Shown here: positions 1-9,118 of the stretch, in pieces
Position numbering within the stretch: the stretch's first letter is position 1
How the letters are laid out: the number at the start of each line of letters is the position of its first letter
Source: Acidithiobacillus sp.
Lineage (GTDB): Bacteria > Pseudomonadota > Gammaproteobacteria > Acidithiobacillales > Acidithiobacillaceae
Reading direction: 5' to 3'
DNA: 64,000 nucleotides
Assembly: GCA_028697715.1 (NCBI GenBank)
Contig: JAQVDS010000005.1
Coordinates: 29,272-93,271 of the forward strand
Made by a program: the position numbers and the translations under genes
Notes under the pieces: model-generated
What the model was told of the DNA's origin: nothing
What the model saw: only the letters and a program-made list of their open reading frames with translations
Database searches by the model: none

Positions 1-186
1 GCCGATTATGGCTACATCCTGGGGGGCGGCAAGGTGATTGCCGAAGGCAGCCCCGATGCCTTGCGCAGCAGCGAATCCCCCCTGGCACAGCAGTTTCTGC
101 GGGGTAGTCCGGAAGGACCGGTGCCCTTTCATTATCCAGCGGCGACGACCTTTGCCCAGGATCTGGGATTGCAGGTGAACAAATGA
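1..186 (+). CDS. mlaF: MlaF, ABC transporter ATP-binding protein (3' end only)
   Basis: Only the last 61 codons are present; the gene enters from the left edge. The fragment reads as the tail of an ABC ATPase (a strand with GGGKVIAEGSP, then a helix ending AQQFLRG), but the Walker motifs lie outside the window. The identification rests on position: its TGA overlaps the ATG of mlaE by 4 bp (ATGA), and mlaD, mlaC and mlaB follow. In this family MlaF powers the inner-membrane MlaFEDB complex that moves phospholipids between the inner and outer membranes. Confidence 0.85.
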   Translation, partial: ADYGYILGGGKVIAEGSPDALRSSESPLAQQFLRGSPEGPVPFHYPAATTFAQDLGLQVNK

Positions 187-959
187 ACGAGTTTTTCATC
201 CCTCGTCTCGGCCATACGGTCTGGGAGAGCGTACCGCGTCTTGGTGCCGCCACCCGTCTCTTACTGGGGGGCCTGGGCGCAGTCGGCAACCGTCATTTCA
301 GCTTCCGCCAATGGCTCCGGGAAGTGTACGGGCTTGGTGTCCTGTCCTTGGCGCTGATGATCGTCGCGGCATTTTTCACTGGAATGGTGCTGGGCTTTCA
401 GGGCTATTACGCCTTGGTCCGCTTTGGTGCCACCTCGGCCTTGGGAACCTTGATCGCTCTTTCCCTGCTGCGCGAGTTGGGGCCGGTACTCACTGCCCTG
501 CTCTTTGCCGGCCGCGCGGGCTCGGCCCTGACCGCCGAGATCGGCTCGATGAAGGCGACCGAGCAGCTCGCAGCAATGGAGATGATGGCGGTGAATCCGC
601 TCGCCTGGGTGGTTGCCCCGCGGCTTTGGGGTGGGATTTTCGCCGTACCGATTTTGTGTGTCATTTTCGATCTGGTGGGAATATTCGGCGGCTATCTGGT
701 TTCGGTGCCAGTGCTGGGTGTCGACGGGGGCACCTTTTGGGGCCAGATGCAGTCCAATGTGACACTTAGCGGGGATATCCTCAACGGCTTGCTCAAGGCC
801 CTCTGTTTTGGTCTGATCGTGACCTGGATCGCGGTCTGGCAGGGCTTTTCCGCCAAGCCTACGGCGGAGGGGGTCGGTGCCGCTACCACGCGCAGCGTGG
901 TCATGGCATCACTGGCCGTTCTGGGCCTGGATTTCATTTTGACCGCGCTACTTTTTTGA
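183..959 (+). CDS. mlaE: MlaE, phospholipid ABC transporter permease
   Basis: A 258-residue membrane protein of the MlaE permease family, the usual length. It has an amphipathic N-terminus, a hydrophobic segment near residues 55-75, the conserved family stretch ELGPVLTALLFAGRAGSALT around 98-117 followed by the coupling segment EQLAAMEMM, and further membrane segments at about 150-180 and 200-250. It forms the membrane core of the Mla complex. It overlaps mlaF by 4 bp and is followed 10 bp later by mlaD, so the genes are one operon. Confidence 0.95.
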   Translation: MNEFFIPRLGHTVWESVPRLGAATRLLLGGLGAVGNRHFSFRQWLREVYGLGVLSLALMIVAAFFTGMVLGFQGYYALVRFGATSALGTLIALSLLRELGPVLTALLFAGRAGSALTAEIGSMKATEQLAAMEMMAVNPLAWVVAPRLWGGIFAVPILCVIFDLVGIFGGYLVSVPVLGVDGGTFWGQMQSNVTLSGDILNGLLKALCFGLIVTWIAVWQGFSAKPTAEGVGAATTRSVVMASLAVLGLDFILTALLF

Positions 960-969
960 GGAAGAGATT

Positions 970-1449
970 ATGAGTCAACGGGCAATCGACTGGTGGGTGG
1001 GCATCTTCGTTCTTTTGGGGATCGCGGCCCTGGCAGTACTGGCCCTGCGCGTCGGCAATCTCTCGGGTTTTGCCTACGGTAACGGCTATGTCTTGCACGC
1101 CGATTTCAACAATGTTGGCAGCCTCAAGGATCGTAGCCCGGTCAAGCTGGGGGGCGTGACCATTGGCGAGGTCACCCATATCGGCATGAATCCGCAGACC
1201 TTTCGCGCCGAGGTAACGATGCGCATCGAGCCCAGCATCAAGCTCCCCATCGATACCGGCGCATCGATCTACACGCAGGGATTGCTCGGCGAGCAGTACG
1301 TCGCCATTCAGCCTGGCGGCATGCCGCAGAACCTCAAGCCGGGCGCCACCATCACCTTGACCCAGGGAGCCGTCAATATCGATCAGCTCATTGGACAGAT
1401 GGTCTTTGACAAGGCTAGTGGCAGTTCCTCTGGCACCAGCACACATTGA
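970..1449 (+). CDS. mlaD: MlaD, MCE-domain phospholipid-binding subunit
   Basis: A 159-residue protein with one N-terminal membrane anchor (residues about 9-29), then a single MCE domain (about 38-117) containing the typical DRSPVKLGGVTIGEV segment. MlaD forms a periplasmic hexameric ring on the MlaE permease and passes lipid to or from MlaC. An AGGAAGAG ribosome-binding site precedes the ATG. The C-terminal tail is rich in Ser, Gly and Thr. Confidence 0.95.
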   Translation: MSQRAIDWWVGIFVLLGIAALAVLALRVGNLSGFAYGNGYVLHADFNNVGSLKDRSPVKLGGVTIGEVTHIGMNPQTFRAEVTMRIEPSIKLPIDTGASIYTQGLLGEQYVAIQPGGMPQNLKPGATITLTQGAVNIDQLIGQMVFDKASGSSSGTSTH

Positions 1450-1463
1450 TTCGGGAGACTACC

Positions 1464-2117
1464 ATGCACAAGATTCAGCGGGCGCAATCATTCTGGTTTC
1501 TGGCGGTGTTTCTGTTCTCGTTCCTGCTGGGACAGACCTCCTTTGCCGCGACAAGCGATGCAGAGGCTGCTGCAGGCGTCGTCCAGAACATGACCCATAC
1601 CGTTTTGCAGATTCTGCAGAAGAATGAAGGAAAACCCGTCACTCCCGCACTCAAGAAAGAGGTAGCCGCGGCGATCATTCCGCATATCGATTTCAACACC
1701 ATGTCGGCCTATGTGATGGCGAGCTACTGGCGCCAGATGGACGCTGCCCAGAAAAAGGAATTTACTGAGCTCTTCCAGGAATTGCTGGTCAAGACCTACA
1801 GCAATGCGCTGAACCAGTACCACGGGCAGGAGGTCCGGGTGGAGGGCAGCCAGCAAATTTCGCAGAATCCTCCGGTCGCGCAGGTCAACATGGACATCGA
1901 CCAGAGCCAGGGCAAAACCATCCCGGTCATCTACGCCCTGATCGAGAACCAGAACCAATGGAAGATCTACAATATTTACGTGGATGGGGTGAGCCTAGTC
2001 CTCAACTATCGTCAGGTCTTCGGCAATATCGCCGGACAACGGGGCATTCCCGCCCTCCTGCAGGACCTGAAACACAAGGTAGCGGATGCGGGAAGCAGCA
2101 ACGCCCATGCCAGCTGA
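1464..2117 (+). CDS. mlaC: MlaC, periplasmic phospholipid-binding protein
   Basis: A 217-residue protein of the MlaC/Ttg2D family, the soluble shuttle between MlaD and the outer membrane. I chose the ATG at 1464 rather than the upstream in-frame codon at 1446: it follows a GGGAG ribosome-binding site, and translation then begins with a clean signal peptide (hydrophobic core FWFLAVFLFSFLLG, Ala-rich cleavage region). The body carries the family's tandem helical segment (YWRQMDAAQKKEFTELFQEL). It lies directly after mlaD, in the same operon. Confidence 0.93.
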   Translation: MHKIQRAQSFWFLAVFLFSFLLGQTSFAATSDAEAAAGVVQNMTHTVLQILQKNEGKPVTPALKKEVAAAIIPHIDFNTMSAYVMASYWRQMDAAQKKEFTELFQELLVKTYSNALNQYHGQEVRVEGSQQISQNPPVAQVNMDIDQSQGKTIPVIYALIENQNQWKIYNIYVDGVSLVLNYRQVFGNIAGQRGIPALLQDLKHKVADAGSSNAHAS

Positions 2118-2418
2118 GGCAGCCTGGGAGCGGGACAGTGGCGGCGGGTTGCTGTTATGCGGAGACTGGCGCCTGCGCCCCCTCGATCAGCTGCTGCGAC
2201 GCGATGCCGCGAGCCTTCTTCGGCAACGCTGGGAGTATCTGTCCTTCGCCAAGGTCACGGCGCTGGATAGTGCCACGCTGGCCTTTGTTCTGGACTGGCA
2301 AAGTGCCCAGCGCGCCCTGGGCAGCCAGGCGGAACTCCGCGCCCCGCCGCAGACGCTTCTCGATCTGGCAAAGTTGTATGGCCTGACGCAACTCTGGCAG
2401 GAAAATATCCATGCCTGA
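2107..2418 (+). CDS. mlaB: MlaB, STAS-domain regulatory subunit
   Basis: A protein of about 103 residues consisting of a STAS domain, which binds MlaF and stabilises the transporter ATPase. Its C-terminal part (DLAKLYGLTQLWQ) matches the usual MlaB ending. The start is uncertain: ATG 2107 aligns best with the family's short N-terminus, but ATG 2086 is in frame and has AAGG upstream. Either start overlaps the end of mlaC. It is the last canonical gene of mlaFEDCB. Confidence 0.85.
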   Translation: MPAEAAWERDSGGGLLLCGDWRLRPLDQLLRRDAASLLRQRWEYLSFAKVTALDSATLAFVLDWQSAQRALGSQAELRAPPQTLLDLAKLYGLTQLWQENIHA

Positions 2419-3343
2419 GGCGACGGCCGTCCACATTCGTAGTCTACGCAAGACCTATGGCACTGGTTTCCTTGCCCTTGCCGGCATCGACCTGGACGTC
2501 GCGCCAGGAGAATTTTTTGGCCTTCTCGGACCCAACGGAGCGGGCAAGTCCACCCTCATCAATATCCTCTCCGGGGTCGTGCACCGTTCCAGCGGCGTCG
2601 CGGAAGTGTTCGGCTATGATGTCGAACGCCAGTATCGCCAGAGTCGGCAACTGCTAGGAGTGGTACCCCAGGAGCTGGCCTACGATCCCTTCTTCACCGT
2701 TCGCGAGTTTTTGCGCTGGCAATCGGGATACTTTGGCCTGCGCCGCAATGACGACTGGATCGATGAACTGATGGCCGAACTGGACCTGACGGACAAGGCC
2801 GATACCAACCTTCGCGCACTCTCCGGCGGTATGAAACGCCGCGTGCTCATCGCCCAGGCGCTGGTACATCAGCCGCCGGTCGTGGTTCTCGATGAGCCGA
2901 CGGCAGGGGTCGACGTGGAGCTGCGCCAAAGTCTTTGGCGTTTCGTGCGACGATACAACAGCCTTGGCCATACCGTCATCCTGACGACCCATTATCTGGA
3001 GGAGGCGGAAGAGCTCTGTGAACGTATCGCCATCCTGCAACATGGGCAGATCATTGCCCTCGACCGAAAGGAGCGTCTGCTCGCCAAAAATCGACGCAAA
3101 CGCACGCTGACCCTCGAATTTGATCGCGACCCAGGGGAGTTGCCTAGTGGCCTCGATGAGGTGCTGTTGGGAGCCAATGGCAATACTCGGGTCCTGCAGG
3201 TCGATGAGGTATTGCACCCGATGAGCGAAGTGCTGCACATCCTGCAGGGACTGCCCGCCCAGATCATCGATCTGCATCTGCAGGAGCCCCGTCTGGAGGA
3301 GGTCTTTACCGACCTCTTGCAGGAGGCCCGTAGCAATGGCTGA
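2411..3343 (+). CDS. ABC transporter ATP-binding protein (YadG-like), no partner permease
   Basis: A 310-residue ABC ATPase. Walker A is GPNGAGKST (about residues 40-48), the signature LSGGMKRR follows at about 137, and Walker B VVVLDEPTAGVD is near 160. A further C-terminal domain of about 90 residues is typical of drug or polysaccharide-export ATPases of the YadG/CcmA type. It overlaps mlaB by 8 bp. In related operons an ABC-2 permease follows, but here the next gene, overlapping by 8 bp, is a small S4 protein. The substrate is unknown, and it must use a permease encoded elsewhere. Confidence 0.85.
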   Translation: MPEATAVHIRSLRKTYGTGFLALAGIDLDVAPGEFFGLLGPNGAGKSTLINILSGVVHRSSGVAEVFGYDVERQYRQSRQLLGVVPQELAYDPFFTVREFLRWQSGYFGLRRNDDWIDELMAELDLTDKADTNLRALSGGMKRRVLIAQALVHQPPVVVLDEPTAGVDVELRQSLWRFVRRYNSLGHTVILTTHYLEEAEELCERIAILQHGQIIALDRKERLLAKNRRKRTLTLEFDRDPGELPSGLDEVLLGANGNTRVLQVDEVLHPMSEVLHILQGLPAQIIDLHLQEPRLEEVFTDLLQEARSNG

Positions 3344-3599
3344 GGGCCAGCGCCTCGACCTGTTTTTGAAGATGTCGCGTCTGATCAAACGGCGCAGCGT
3401 CGCCAAAGCCCTCTGCGATGCCGGACGGGTGCAAATCAACGGGCGCACTGCCAAGGCGGGGACACCGGTACAAGCTGGCGATCTTCTGCACCTAGACCTG
3501 CCGCAAGGCCTGGTCGAGGTGGAGGTACTGCGCCTGCCCACGCGGGTGGAAGGGCCGGATGGCGTGGTCAGCATCCTGAGCACAGCGGAATCCACATGA
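3336..3599 (+). CDS. S4-domain RNA-binding protein (Hsp15/RqcP-like)
   Basis: An 87-residue protein made almost entirely of an S4 RNA-binding fold: RLDLFLKMSRLIKRRSVA, then GRVQINGRTAKAGTPVQAGD. Its size and layout resemble Hsp15/YlmH-type proteins that bind rRNA or stalled 50S subunits. The role here is inferred from fold only. It overlaps the preceding ATPase gene by 8 bp and pdxA by 4 bp, so it is co-transcribed with both. Confidence 0.8.
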   Translation: MAEGQRLDLFLKMSRLIKRRSVAKALCDAGRVQINGRTAKAGTPVQAGDLLHLDLPQGLVEVEVLRLPTRVEGPDGVVSILSTAEST

Positions 3600-4597
3600 G
3601 TCACCCGCGACTCCTGCTGAACGTCGGCGAACCCGCCGGTATCGGACCGGATCTTTGCGTTGCCCTCGCGCAGCATGCGTTGCCGCCTCTGGTGTTGATT
3701 GGCGACATCGATTGTCTGCGCCACCGCGCCCTGCAACTCGGGATTCCGGTGGCACTGGAGCCCTGGGATCCCGGCATGCCCTGGCCCGAGGGCCGGCATG
3801 TACTGGCCGTTTGGCCTGTCCCACTCGCACACCCCTGTCGCGCCGGACAGCTCGATCCGGCCAATGCGCCTGCCGTTCTGGAGGGACTGGACCGCGCCGT
3901 ATCCCTGCTGCAAGCCGGGCTGGCCGACGCGCTGGTTACTGGCCCGGTGCACAAGGGCGTGATCAATGACGCGGGCATCCCCTTCAGTGGCCACACCGAG
4001 TATCTGGCCGCCCGCTGTGGGCAAAGCGAGGTATTGATGCTGTTGGCGGGGCGCGGACTGCGCGTAGCCCTGGCGACCACACACCTCCCTTTGCGGGACG
4101 TTGCCGCCGCCATCAATGCCCACGATCTGGAACGCAGTCTGCGCCTTTTGCAGCAGGGTTTGCAGCAGGATTTTGGCCTGGCAGAGCCACGCATCCGCGT
4201 TACGGGACTCAACCCCCATGCGGGCGAGAGTGGTCACCTGGGACGGGAGGAGATCGAGGTCATCGCACCGGTGATCGACAAACTGCAGGGCGAAGGTTGG
4301 GCCATCACTGGACCCTGGCCCGCCGATACGCTTTTCACACCGCGCTTTCTGGAGGACACCGACGCCGTACTGGCGATGTACCATGACCAGGGCCTGCCAG
4401 TGCTGAAATATCATGCCTTCGGCGAGGCCGTAAACATCACCCTTGGCTTGCCAATCGTGCGTACCAGCGTCGACCATGGTACTGCCTTGGAACTGGCGGG
4501 CACGGGCCGGGCCGAGATCCACAGCCTGCTGCACGCCATTCAAGCAGCCGCGGAAATCGTGCGCCAGCGCCGCCTGAACAGGACGCCGGAGGCCTAG
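3596..4597 (+). CDS. pdxA: 4-hydroxythreonine-4-phosphate dehydrogenase
   Basis: A 333-residue PdxA, the usual family length. It oxidises 4-phosphohydroxy-L-threonine with NAD in pyridoxal-phosphate synthesis. Visible family motifs are NVGEPAGIGPDL at the N-terminus, TGPVHKGVINDAG with the metal-site region SGHTEYLA near 125-145, and MYHDQGLPVLKYHAFG near 260. The start overlaps the S4 gene by 4 bp. The 3' end meets the convergent HNH gene with a 4-bp overlap. Confidence 0.95.
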   Translation: MSHPRLLLNVGEPAGIGPDLCVALAQHALPPLVLIGDIDCLRHRALQLGIPVALEPWDPGMPWPEGRHVLAVWPVPLAHPCRAGQLDPANAPAVLEGLDRAVSLLQAGLADALVTGPVHKGVINDAGIPFSGHTEYLAARCGQSEVLMLLAGRGLRVALATTHLPLRDVAAAINAHDLERSLRLLQQGLQQDFGLAEPRIRVTGLNPHAGESGHLGREEIEVIAPVIDKLQGEGWAITGPWPADTLFTPRFLEDTDAVLAMYHDQGLPVLKYHAFGEAVNITLGLPIVRTSVDHGTALELAGTGRAEIHSLLHAIQAAAEIVRQRRLNRTPEA

Positions 4598-5148
4598 AAG
4601 ATGTGCTGCCGCGAGACCGGTACCTGCGCCAGCAGGAATTCCATCTGGTCGGCGAGAATCCGGCGATTACTGAGCAGCAGGTACTCCGCCCAGGTAGGAG
4701 TGAACGGCACGGCCAGCAGGGGCATATTGGCCTCCTCCGGCGTGCGGTTGTCCTTGCGACTGTTGCACCAGCGACAGGCGGTAACGACGTTGGTCCAGAC
4801 ATCCCGCCCCTTGCGCGACAGAGGTACGACGTGATCACGGGTGAGATCTCGTTGCGGAAAGCTGCCACCACAGTAGAGGCAAAGATGGCGGTCGCGATGA
4901 AACAGGGTAGGGTTGTTCAGGGCCGGGGGACGAATCTTACCCTGATGCCGTCCGCGCACTGCGATCAGCGGGTGGATATCGAGCAGGGAGGTTTCCCCGC
5001 TGTGCCGCGACATGCCACCATGTGCGGTGAAAAAAGGATCTCCCAATGTCCAGGCGACATTGCCGCGGGCATAATGGGCAGCAGCTTCTTCCCAGGTTTC
5101 CCAAGCCATGGGGCGGCCGCTGACGTCGAGACGAAGCACGAGATGCAT
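4594..5148 (-). CDS. HNH endonuclease family protein
   Basis: A 184-residue protein with a C-terminal HNH fold. It has paired zinc cysteines CLYCGG and CRWCNSRK flanking the catalytic RDHVVPLSRKG. The N-terminal 90 residues (LRLDVSGRPMAWETWEEAAAHYA) are typical of the small HNH proteins widespread in proteobacterial chromosomes, which are probably not toxins or restriction enzymes. I start at ATG 5148, which has GGAAAG five bases upstream; a longer in-frame reading to 5241 would run through the promoter region of rsmA. It is divergent from rsmA. Confidence 0.85.
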   Translation of the reverse strand: MHLVLRLDVSGRPMAWETWEEAAAHYARGNVAWTLGDPFFTAHGGMSRHSGETSLLDIHPLIAVRGRHQGKIRPPALNNPTLFHRDRHLCLYCGGSFPQRDLTRDHVVPLSRKGRDVWTNVVTACRWCNSRKDNRTPEEANMPLLAVPFTPTWAEYLLLSNRRILADQMEFLLAQVPVSRQHIF

Positions 5149-5213
5149 TGGCTTTCCGTTGCTTAGCGCCCGCTGGGGGCGTCGAGCCAATATACCATGA
5201 AGGACGGCAAGAA

Positions 5214-6032
5214 TTGCAAGTAGCAAAACTGCCCCAGGCAAAAAAGCGTTTTGGTCAGAATTTTCTGGTGCAGCCGGCGATCATCACTCGCATCGTGGCG
5301 GTTATCGCGCCGCGCCCAGGCGATGCTCTCGTCGAGATCGGACCCGGACCGGGCGCCCTGACCCAAGCACTGCTAGCAGCACAAGCGGCTGGTATGGGCC
5401 CTTTGCGGGTCATCGAGCTCGACCGCGATCTTCTGCCCAATCTGCACGCCTTAGCCTCTGCCGAGCGACTGCAGGTGATTGCCGGTGATGCCCTGCAGGT
5501 CGATTTTGCCCATCTTGCCGCAGAGGCAGGCGGGCCCCTGCGGGTGGTCGGCAATCTGCCCTATAATGTCTCCACACCTCTGCTGTTTCACCTGCTGGCG
5601 CAGAAGGATGCGATTGTCGACATGCATTTCATGCTGCAAAAAGAGGTGGCCGATCGTCTGGCCGCCGGCCCCGGCAGTTCCGCCTATGGCCGCCTGTCGC
5701 TGATGGTCCAGGCGCAAGCCCGAGTCGAGCTACTGTTTCCCGTAGCCCCCGGCAATTTCCATCCGGTGCCGAAGGTGGATTCCGCCTTTGTCCGCCTCAG
5801 CCCCTACCGCCCCTCTCGGTTGCCGCCAGAGCTCTTGCCGCATTTCAGCCGGGCCGTCAGCCTTGCCTTTGCGCAAAGACGCAAGACGCTAGCCAACAAC
5901 TTCAAGGGCGTTCTCGATGGCGCTATGCTGGAAGCCTTGGCCATTACCCCCTCGGCCCGCGCCGAGACCCTGGATTTTGCAACTTTTGTTCGCCTCGCCG
6001 AGGCACTCGCGCAGAAAGGAGTGACATCGTGA
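5214..6032 (+). CDS. rsmA: 16S rRNA (adenine1518/1519-N6)-dimethyltransferase
   Basis: RsmA/KsgA dimethylates two adjacent adenines in the 3' terminal hairpin of 16S rRNA using SAM. Motifs seen: KRFGQNFL at the N-terminus, SAM-binding EIGPGPGALTQALL, and catalytic GNLPYNVSTPLL. The start is best placed at the TTG at 5214, with AAGGA nine bases upstream, giving 272 residues (E. coli KsgA has 273). An upstream in-frame ATG at 5148 would overlap the divergent HNH gene. The C-terminus overlaps the next gene by 4 bp. Confidence 0.95.
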   Translation: MQVAKLPQAKKRFGQNFLVQPAIITRIVAVIAPRPGDALVEIGPGPGALTQALLAAQAAGMGPLRVIELDRDLLPNLHALASAERLQVIAGDALQVDFAHLAAEAGGPLRVVGNLPYNVSTPLLFHLLAQKDAIVDMHFMLQKEVADRLAAGPGSSAYGRLSLMVQAQARVELLFPVAPGNFHPVPKVDSAFVRLSPYRPSRLPPELLPHFSRAVSLAFAQRRKTLANNFKGVLDGAMLEALAITPSARAETLDFATFVRLAEALAQKGVTS

Positions 6033-6493
6033 AGCATCTGGAGGCCGCTGAGGCCTTGTTTCGTCATCTTGGCTGGAACGCCAAGACCCTGCAGGACTAT
6101 CCGGTCATCACCTGCGCCGTGGCGGTACCCAACGGTACCCTGGACATATTCTGTCATGTCCATGCCGAGCTGGAGCGGATCCTGTTCTATGTGCGTCCGC
6201 AGGGTCTGGAGCTTCCCGCGGCACGCCTACCGGCAGTGGCCGAATTTTTGACCCGGGCCAACTATGGACTCCCGCTGGGGAATTTCGAGCTCGACTGGGA
6301 AGATCTGGAACTGAACTGCAAGAGCAGCGTGCAGGTCCCGGAGTCCTGCGTCAACGCCGGACTACTGCAGGGGTATCTTCTGTCGGCAGTGGAAACCTGC
6401 AATCACTACCTTCCCGGCCTGCGGGCAGTAGCCGAAGGCAAGCAGAGCGCCGCGGCGGCGATCAAGGCGCTGGAGGTGCCGACGGCACACTGA
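6029..6493 (+). CDS. YbjN-like domain protein
   Basis: A 154-residue soluble protein resembling the YbjN/type-III-chaperone-like fold: an alpha/beta N-terminus, the stretch PAVAEFLTRANYGLPLGNFELD, and a C-terminal helix. Proteins of this group are linked to stress regulation in other bacteria, but the molecular role is not settled. It overlaps rsmA by 4 bp and its last 32 bp overlap the convergent SPOR gene. Confidence 0.65.
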   Translation: MKHLEAAEALFRHLGWNAKTLQDYPVITCAVAVPNGTLDIFCHVHAELERILFYVRPQGLELPAARLPAVAEFLTRANYGLPLGNFELDWEDLELNCKSSVQVPESCVNAGLLQGYLLSAVETCNHYLPGLRAVAEGKQSAAAAIKALEVPTAH

Positions 6494-7262
6494 GGGCAGG
6501 GCTGACGGGCTGCAACAGGGGGGTTATCCCCATGCCGCGAATCTTTGTCAGAGCCGCCTGTGCATCGGCGGGAGAGGCGTAGCGGCGGGTGAATACCAGG
6601 TAGTAGCTGGCACCGTCATTGCCGCGCAGCTTTTCCAGATGACTGGGGATGCCGAGCAGTTCCAGACGTTCCCGGATCACTTGTGCTCCAGCCAGATTAT
6701 TCAGCGCCCCCACCTGTATGCGCACTGGCACTCCGGCAGCTGCGCTGCTGGTCGGGGCGCTGGGGATGCCCGGCCCGCTGCCGAGAATATCACCGGGAAT
6801 ATCCACCTTCATTTGTGGCAGTATGCGGTAAAAGTTGAAGTGCACGGTACTCTGCGTGGAAGCGGTCGCACTGCTGACGGGGGCGGCGACTGCGTTGTTC
6901 TGCGCAGCCACTGCGTTGTTCGAAGATTTCGCTGCCGCAATGGTGCTACTCACGGGGAATGCCGGCCGTACGGCAGAAGAGTTGGCAGAGCTCGTCGGGC
7001 GCTTGGCAACGCTGGGGAGCAGGCCCAGTTGGCCACGGGCCATAGGCAGGCTGGCCACCCACCACCAGACCGCACCACTAAGCAGCAAGAAAGCGATCAG
7101 CAGCAACCAGATCCAGCCATGGCCAGATCGGCGCGGGGCGGGGGCGATGTCCACATCGTCATCCGTTTCTGCCGCTAGCGGAGCGGGCTGCGCGCGCGGA
7201 ATGGGAGGGCGATGCTCTTCTGCTGGCGGCTGGCGACTGCTATGGCCCTTGTAGTCACGCAT
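6462..7262 (-). CDS. SPOR-domain inner-membrane protein (FtsN/DedD-like)
   Basis: A 266-residue protein. It has a short cytoplasmic N-terminus, one membrane segment at about residues 50-70 (WIWLLLIAFLLLSGAVWWWV), a long Ala/Ser/Thr-rich linker, and a C-terminal SPOR domain (about 175-255) beginning VPVRIQVGALNNLAGAQ. SPOR domains bind denuded glycan strands at the division septum. The gene follows argS by 6 bp, an arrangement common in gammaproteobacteria. Confidence 0.88.
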   Translation of the reverse strand: MRDYKGHSSRQPPAEEHRPPIPRAQPAPLAAETDDDVDIAPAPRRSGHGWIWLLLIAFLLLSGAVWWWVASLPMARGQLGLLPSVAKRPTSSANSSAVRPAFPVSSTIAAAKSSNNAVAAQNNAVAAPVSSATASTQSTVHFNFYRILPQMKVDIPGDILGSGPGIPSAPTSSAAAGVPVRIQVGALNNLAGAQVIRERLELLGIPSHLEKLRGNDGASYYLVFTRRYASPADAQAALTKIRGMGITPLLQPVSPALSVPSAPPAP

Positions 7263-7268
7263 TGCCGA

Positions 7269-9011
7269 TCACATCGTCTCCGGCGCCGACACCCCCAAGA
7301 GGGCCAAGCCATTTGCGAGGGTCTGCGCAATTGCGTCGGCAAGACTCAGGCGCGCAAGGCGCAGCGCATCCTCTTCCACCAGGATGCGGGTAGCGTTGTA
7401 GTAGGTATGAAAACCTGCTGCCAAGTCTTTGAGGTAGAAAGCAATCTGATGCGGCTCGCGATCCCGGGCCGCACTGGCCACCTGTTCCGGAAAACGCCAG
7501 AGCCGATCCGCAAGCTCCAGTTCGCGTGGGTCCGTAAGACAGGCCAGATCCGGAGGTTGGGTGGGGAGCGACAGTCCCCGCTCTAGCGCCTGTCGGCGCA
7601 AAGAGTGTACCCGCGCATGGGCATACTGAATGTAAAAAACCGGGTTTTCCTCGGAGTGCTTGGTTGCCAGTTCCAGATCGAAATCCAGGTGCTGATCGGC
7701 GCGCCGCAGGACGTAGAAAAACCGTGCCGCATCATTTCCCACTTCTTCGCGCAACTGACGCAGGGTGACGAACTCGCCAGCGCGGGTGGACATCGATACC
7801 TTTTCCGTACCGCGATAGAGAATGGCGAATTGCACCAACAATACTTCGAGGGCGTTCGCATCCGCGCCGAGGGCCTGCAAACTCGCACGCACGCGCGGGA
7901 TATAGCCGTGGTGGTCGGCGCCCCACATATCGATGAGCTGGGAGAAACCGCGCGTACCCTTTTCGAAGTGATAGGCAACATCGGAGGCAAAATAGGTATA
8001 AGCGCCATTTTCCCGTTGCAGTACCCGGTCCTTGTCATCACCGAAGTCAGTAGAACGAAACCACAGGGCGCCCTCGGCACGATAGCAGTGTCCGCCCTCT
8101 TCCAGCCGCGCAATCGCGCGCTCCACCGCGCCCTGCTCCATGAGGGAACGCTCGGAATACCAATTTTGGTAGACGACACCGAACTCGGCGAGATCGTCGC
8201 GGATGTCCGCAAGGATTTCCTGCAGGCCTGCGGCATGCAATCTTCCATAGGCTGCAGCCCCCAGAGCGTCCTTCAAATGGGCAATCAGCTGGTCGATAGC
8301 TGCGTCGCCATCGGCAATGGCGGCCAAATCGGGCATGTTCTTGGACGCAAATACCAAGGCATCGCCCTCCCTCGCCAAAAGATGTGCGGCGATCTCGCGG
8401 ACATATTCGCCCCGATAGGCACTCTGCGGGAAATCCCAGGGCAGGCCATGACCTGCAGCCTCGAGGTAACGCAGATAGACACTGGCGGCGAGGATATCCA
8501 TCTGCCGTCCGGCGTCGTTAACGTAGTACTCGCAAAAGACGTCATAACCGCAAAAGCGCAGTATCTCGGCCAGACTCGCGCCATAGGCGGCGCCCCGACC
8601 GTGCCCGACGTGCAAAGGGCCGGTAGGATTGGCGGAGACGAACTCCAGATGCAAGCGCAGGCCGCCACCCAGATTCTGCCGCCCGAAATCCCGCCCCTGC
8701 CCCAGAACCTGGGCAATTACCGCGTGAAAAGCGGCCGGCCGCAGAAAAAAATTGAGAAAGCCCGGGCCGGCAATCTCCACCCGCTCGATCCAGGGCGACT
8801 CGGGTAGGGCGCCGAGAATACTGGTGGCGAGATCGCGGGGCTTTTTGCCCGCGCCCTTGGCAAGGAGCAGAGCGACATTGCTGGCCAGGTGACCATGCTC
8901 CGGCTGGCGCGGACGGTCGAAGTCCAATTGGATGGGGACACCCTGTAGCAAGCCTTGCTGCTGCAGGGCCTGCAAGGCCAGCAAAAGGGGTTCGGCAACG
9001 AAGTTTTTCAC
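7269..9011 (-). CDS. argS: Arginine-tRNA ligase
   Basis: A class I aminoacyl-tRNA synthetase. The HIGH-type motif is in [16 protein letters not shown], the KMSKS-type site appears as [14 protein letters not shown], and the C-terminal DALR anticodon-binding domain is present. Starting at GTG 9011 ([10 protein letters not shown]) gives 580 residues, close to the 577 of E. coli; the TTG at 9029 is an alternative. It lies upstream of the SPOR gene on the same strand and is divergent from the mscS gene. Confidence 0.95.
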   Translation of the reverse strand: MKNFVAEPLLLALQALQQQGLLQGVPIQLDFDRPRQPEHGHLASNVALLLAKGAGKKPRDLATSILGALPESPWIERVEIAGPGFLNFFLRPAAFHAVIAQVLGQGRDFGRQNLGGGLRLHLEFVSANPTGPLHVGHGRGAAYGASLAEILRFCGYDVFCEYYVNDAGRQMDILAASVYLRYLEAAGHGLPWDFPQSAYRGEYVREIAAHLLAREGDALVFASKNMPDLAAIADGDAAIDQLIAHLKDALGAAAYGRLHAAGLQEILADIRDDLAEFGVVYQNWYSERSLMEQGAVERAIARLEEGGHCYRAEGALWFRSTDFGDDKDRVLQRENGAYTYFASDVAYHFEKGTRGFSQLIDMWGADHHGYIPRVRASLQALGADANALEVLLVQFAILYRGTEKVSMSTRAGEFVTLRQLREEVGNDAARFFYVLRRADQHLDFDLELATKHSEENPVFYIQYAHARVHSLRRQALERGLSLPTQPPDLACLTDPRELELADRLWRFPEQVASAARDREPHQIAFYLKDLAAGFHTYYNATRILVEEDALRLARLSLADAIAQTLANGLALLGVSAPETM

Positions 9012-9118
9012 AAAACAAACCTTGAGCAAAAGGAATTTTTGCTGCAGTGTACTCCAAGCTGCCCCTTCCGTCAGGGGCTATGGGCTATTCGGGGAATGAA
9101 TGCTGTGAGAACATACCT

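Noticed and set aside
2654..4543. Minus-strand open frame of 629 codons
   Set aside because: It is antisense to the ABC ATPase, S4 and pdxA genes, shows no family motifs, and arises from high-GC codon bias.
5149..5213. Longer rsmA beginning at ATG 5148
   Set aside because: It would overlap the start of the divergent HNH gene and add 22 residues absent from the family; the TTG at 5214 has a well-placed AAGGA.
7605..8807. Plus-strand open frame of 400 codons
   Set aside because: It is antisense to argS; the real synthetase motifs are on the minus strand.
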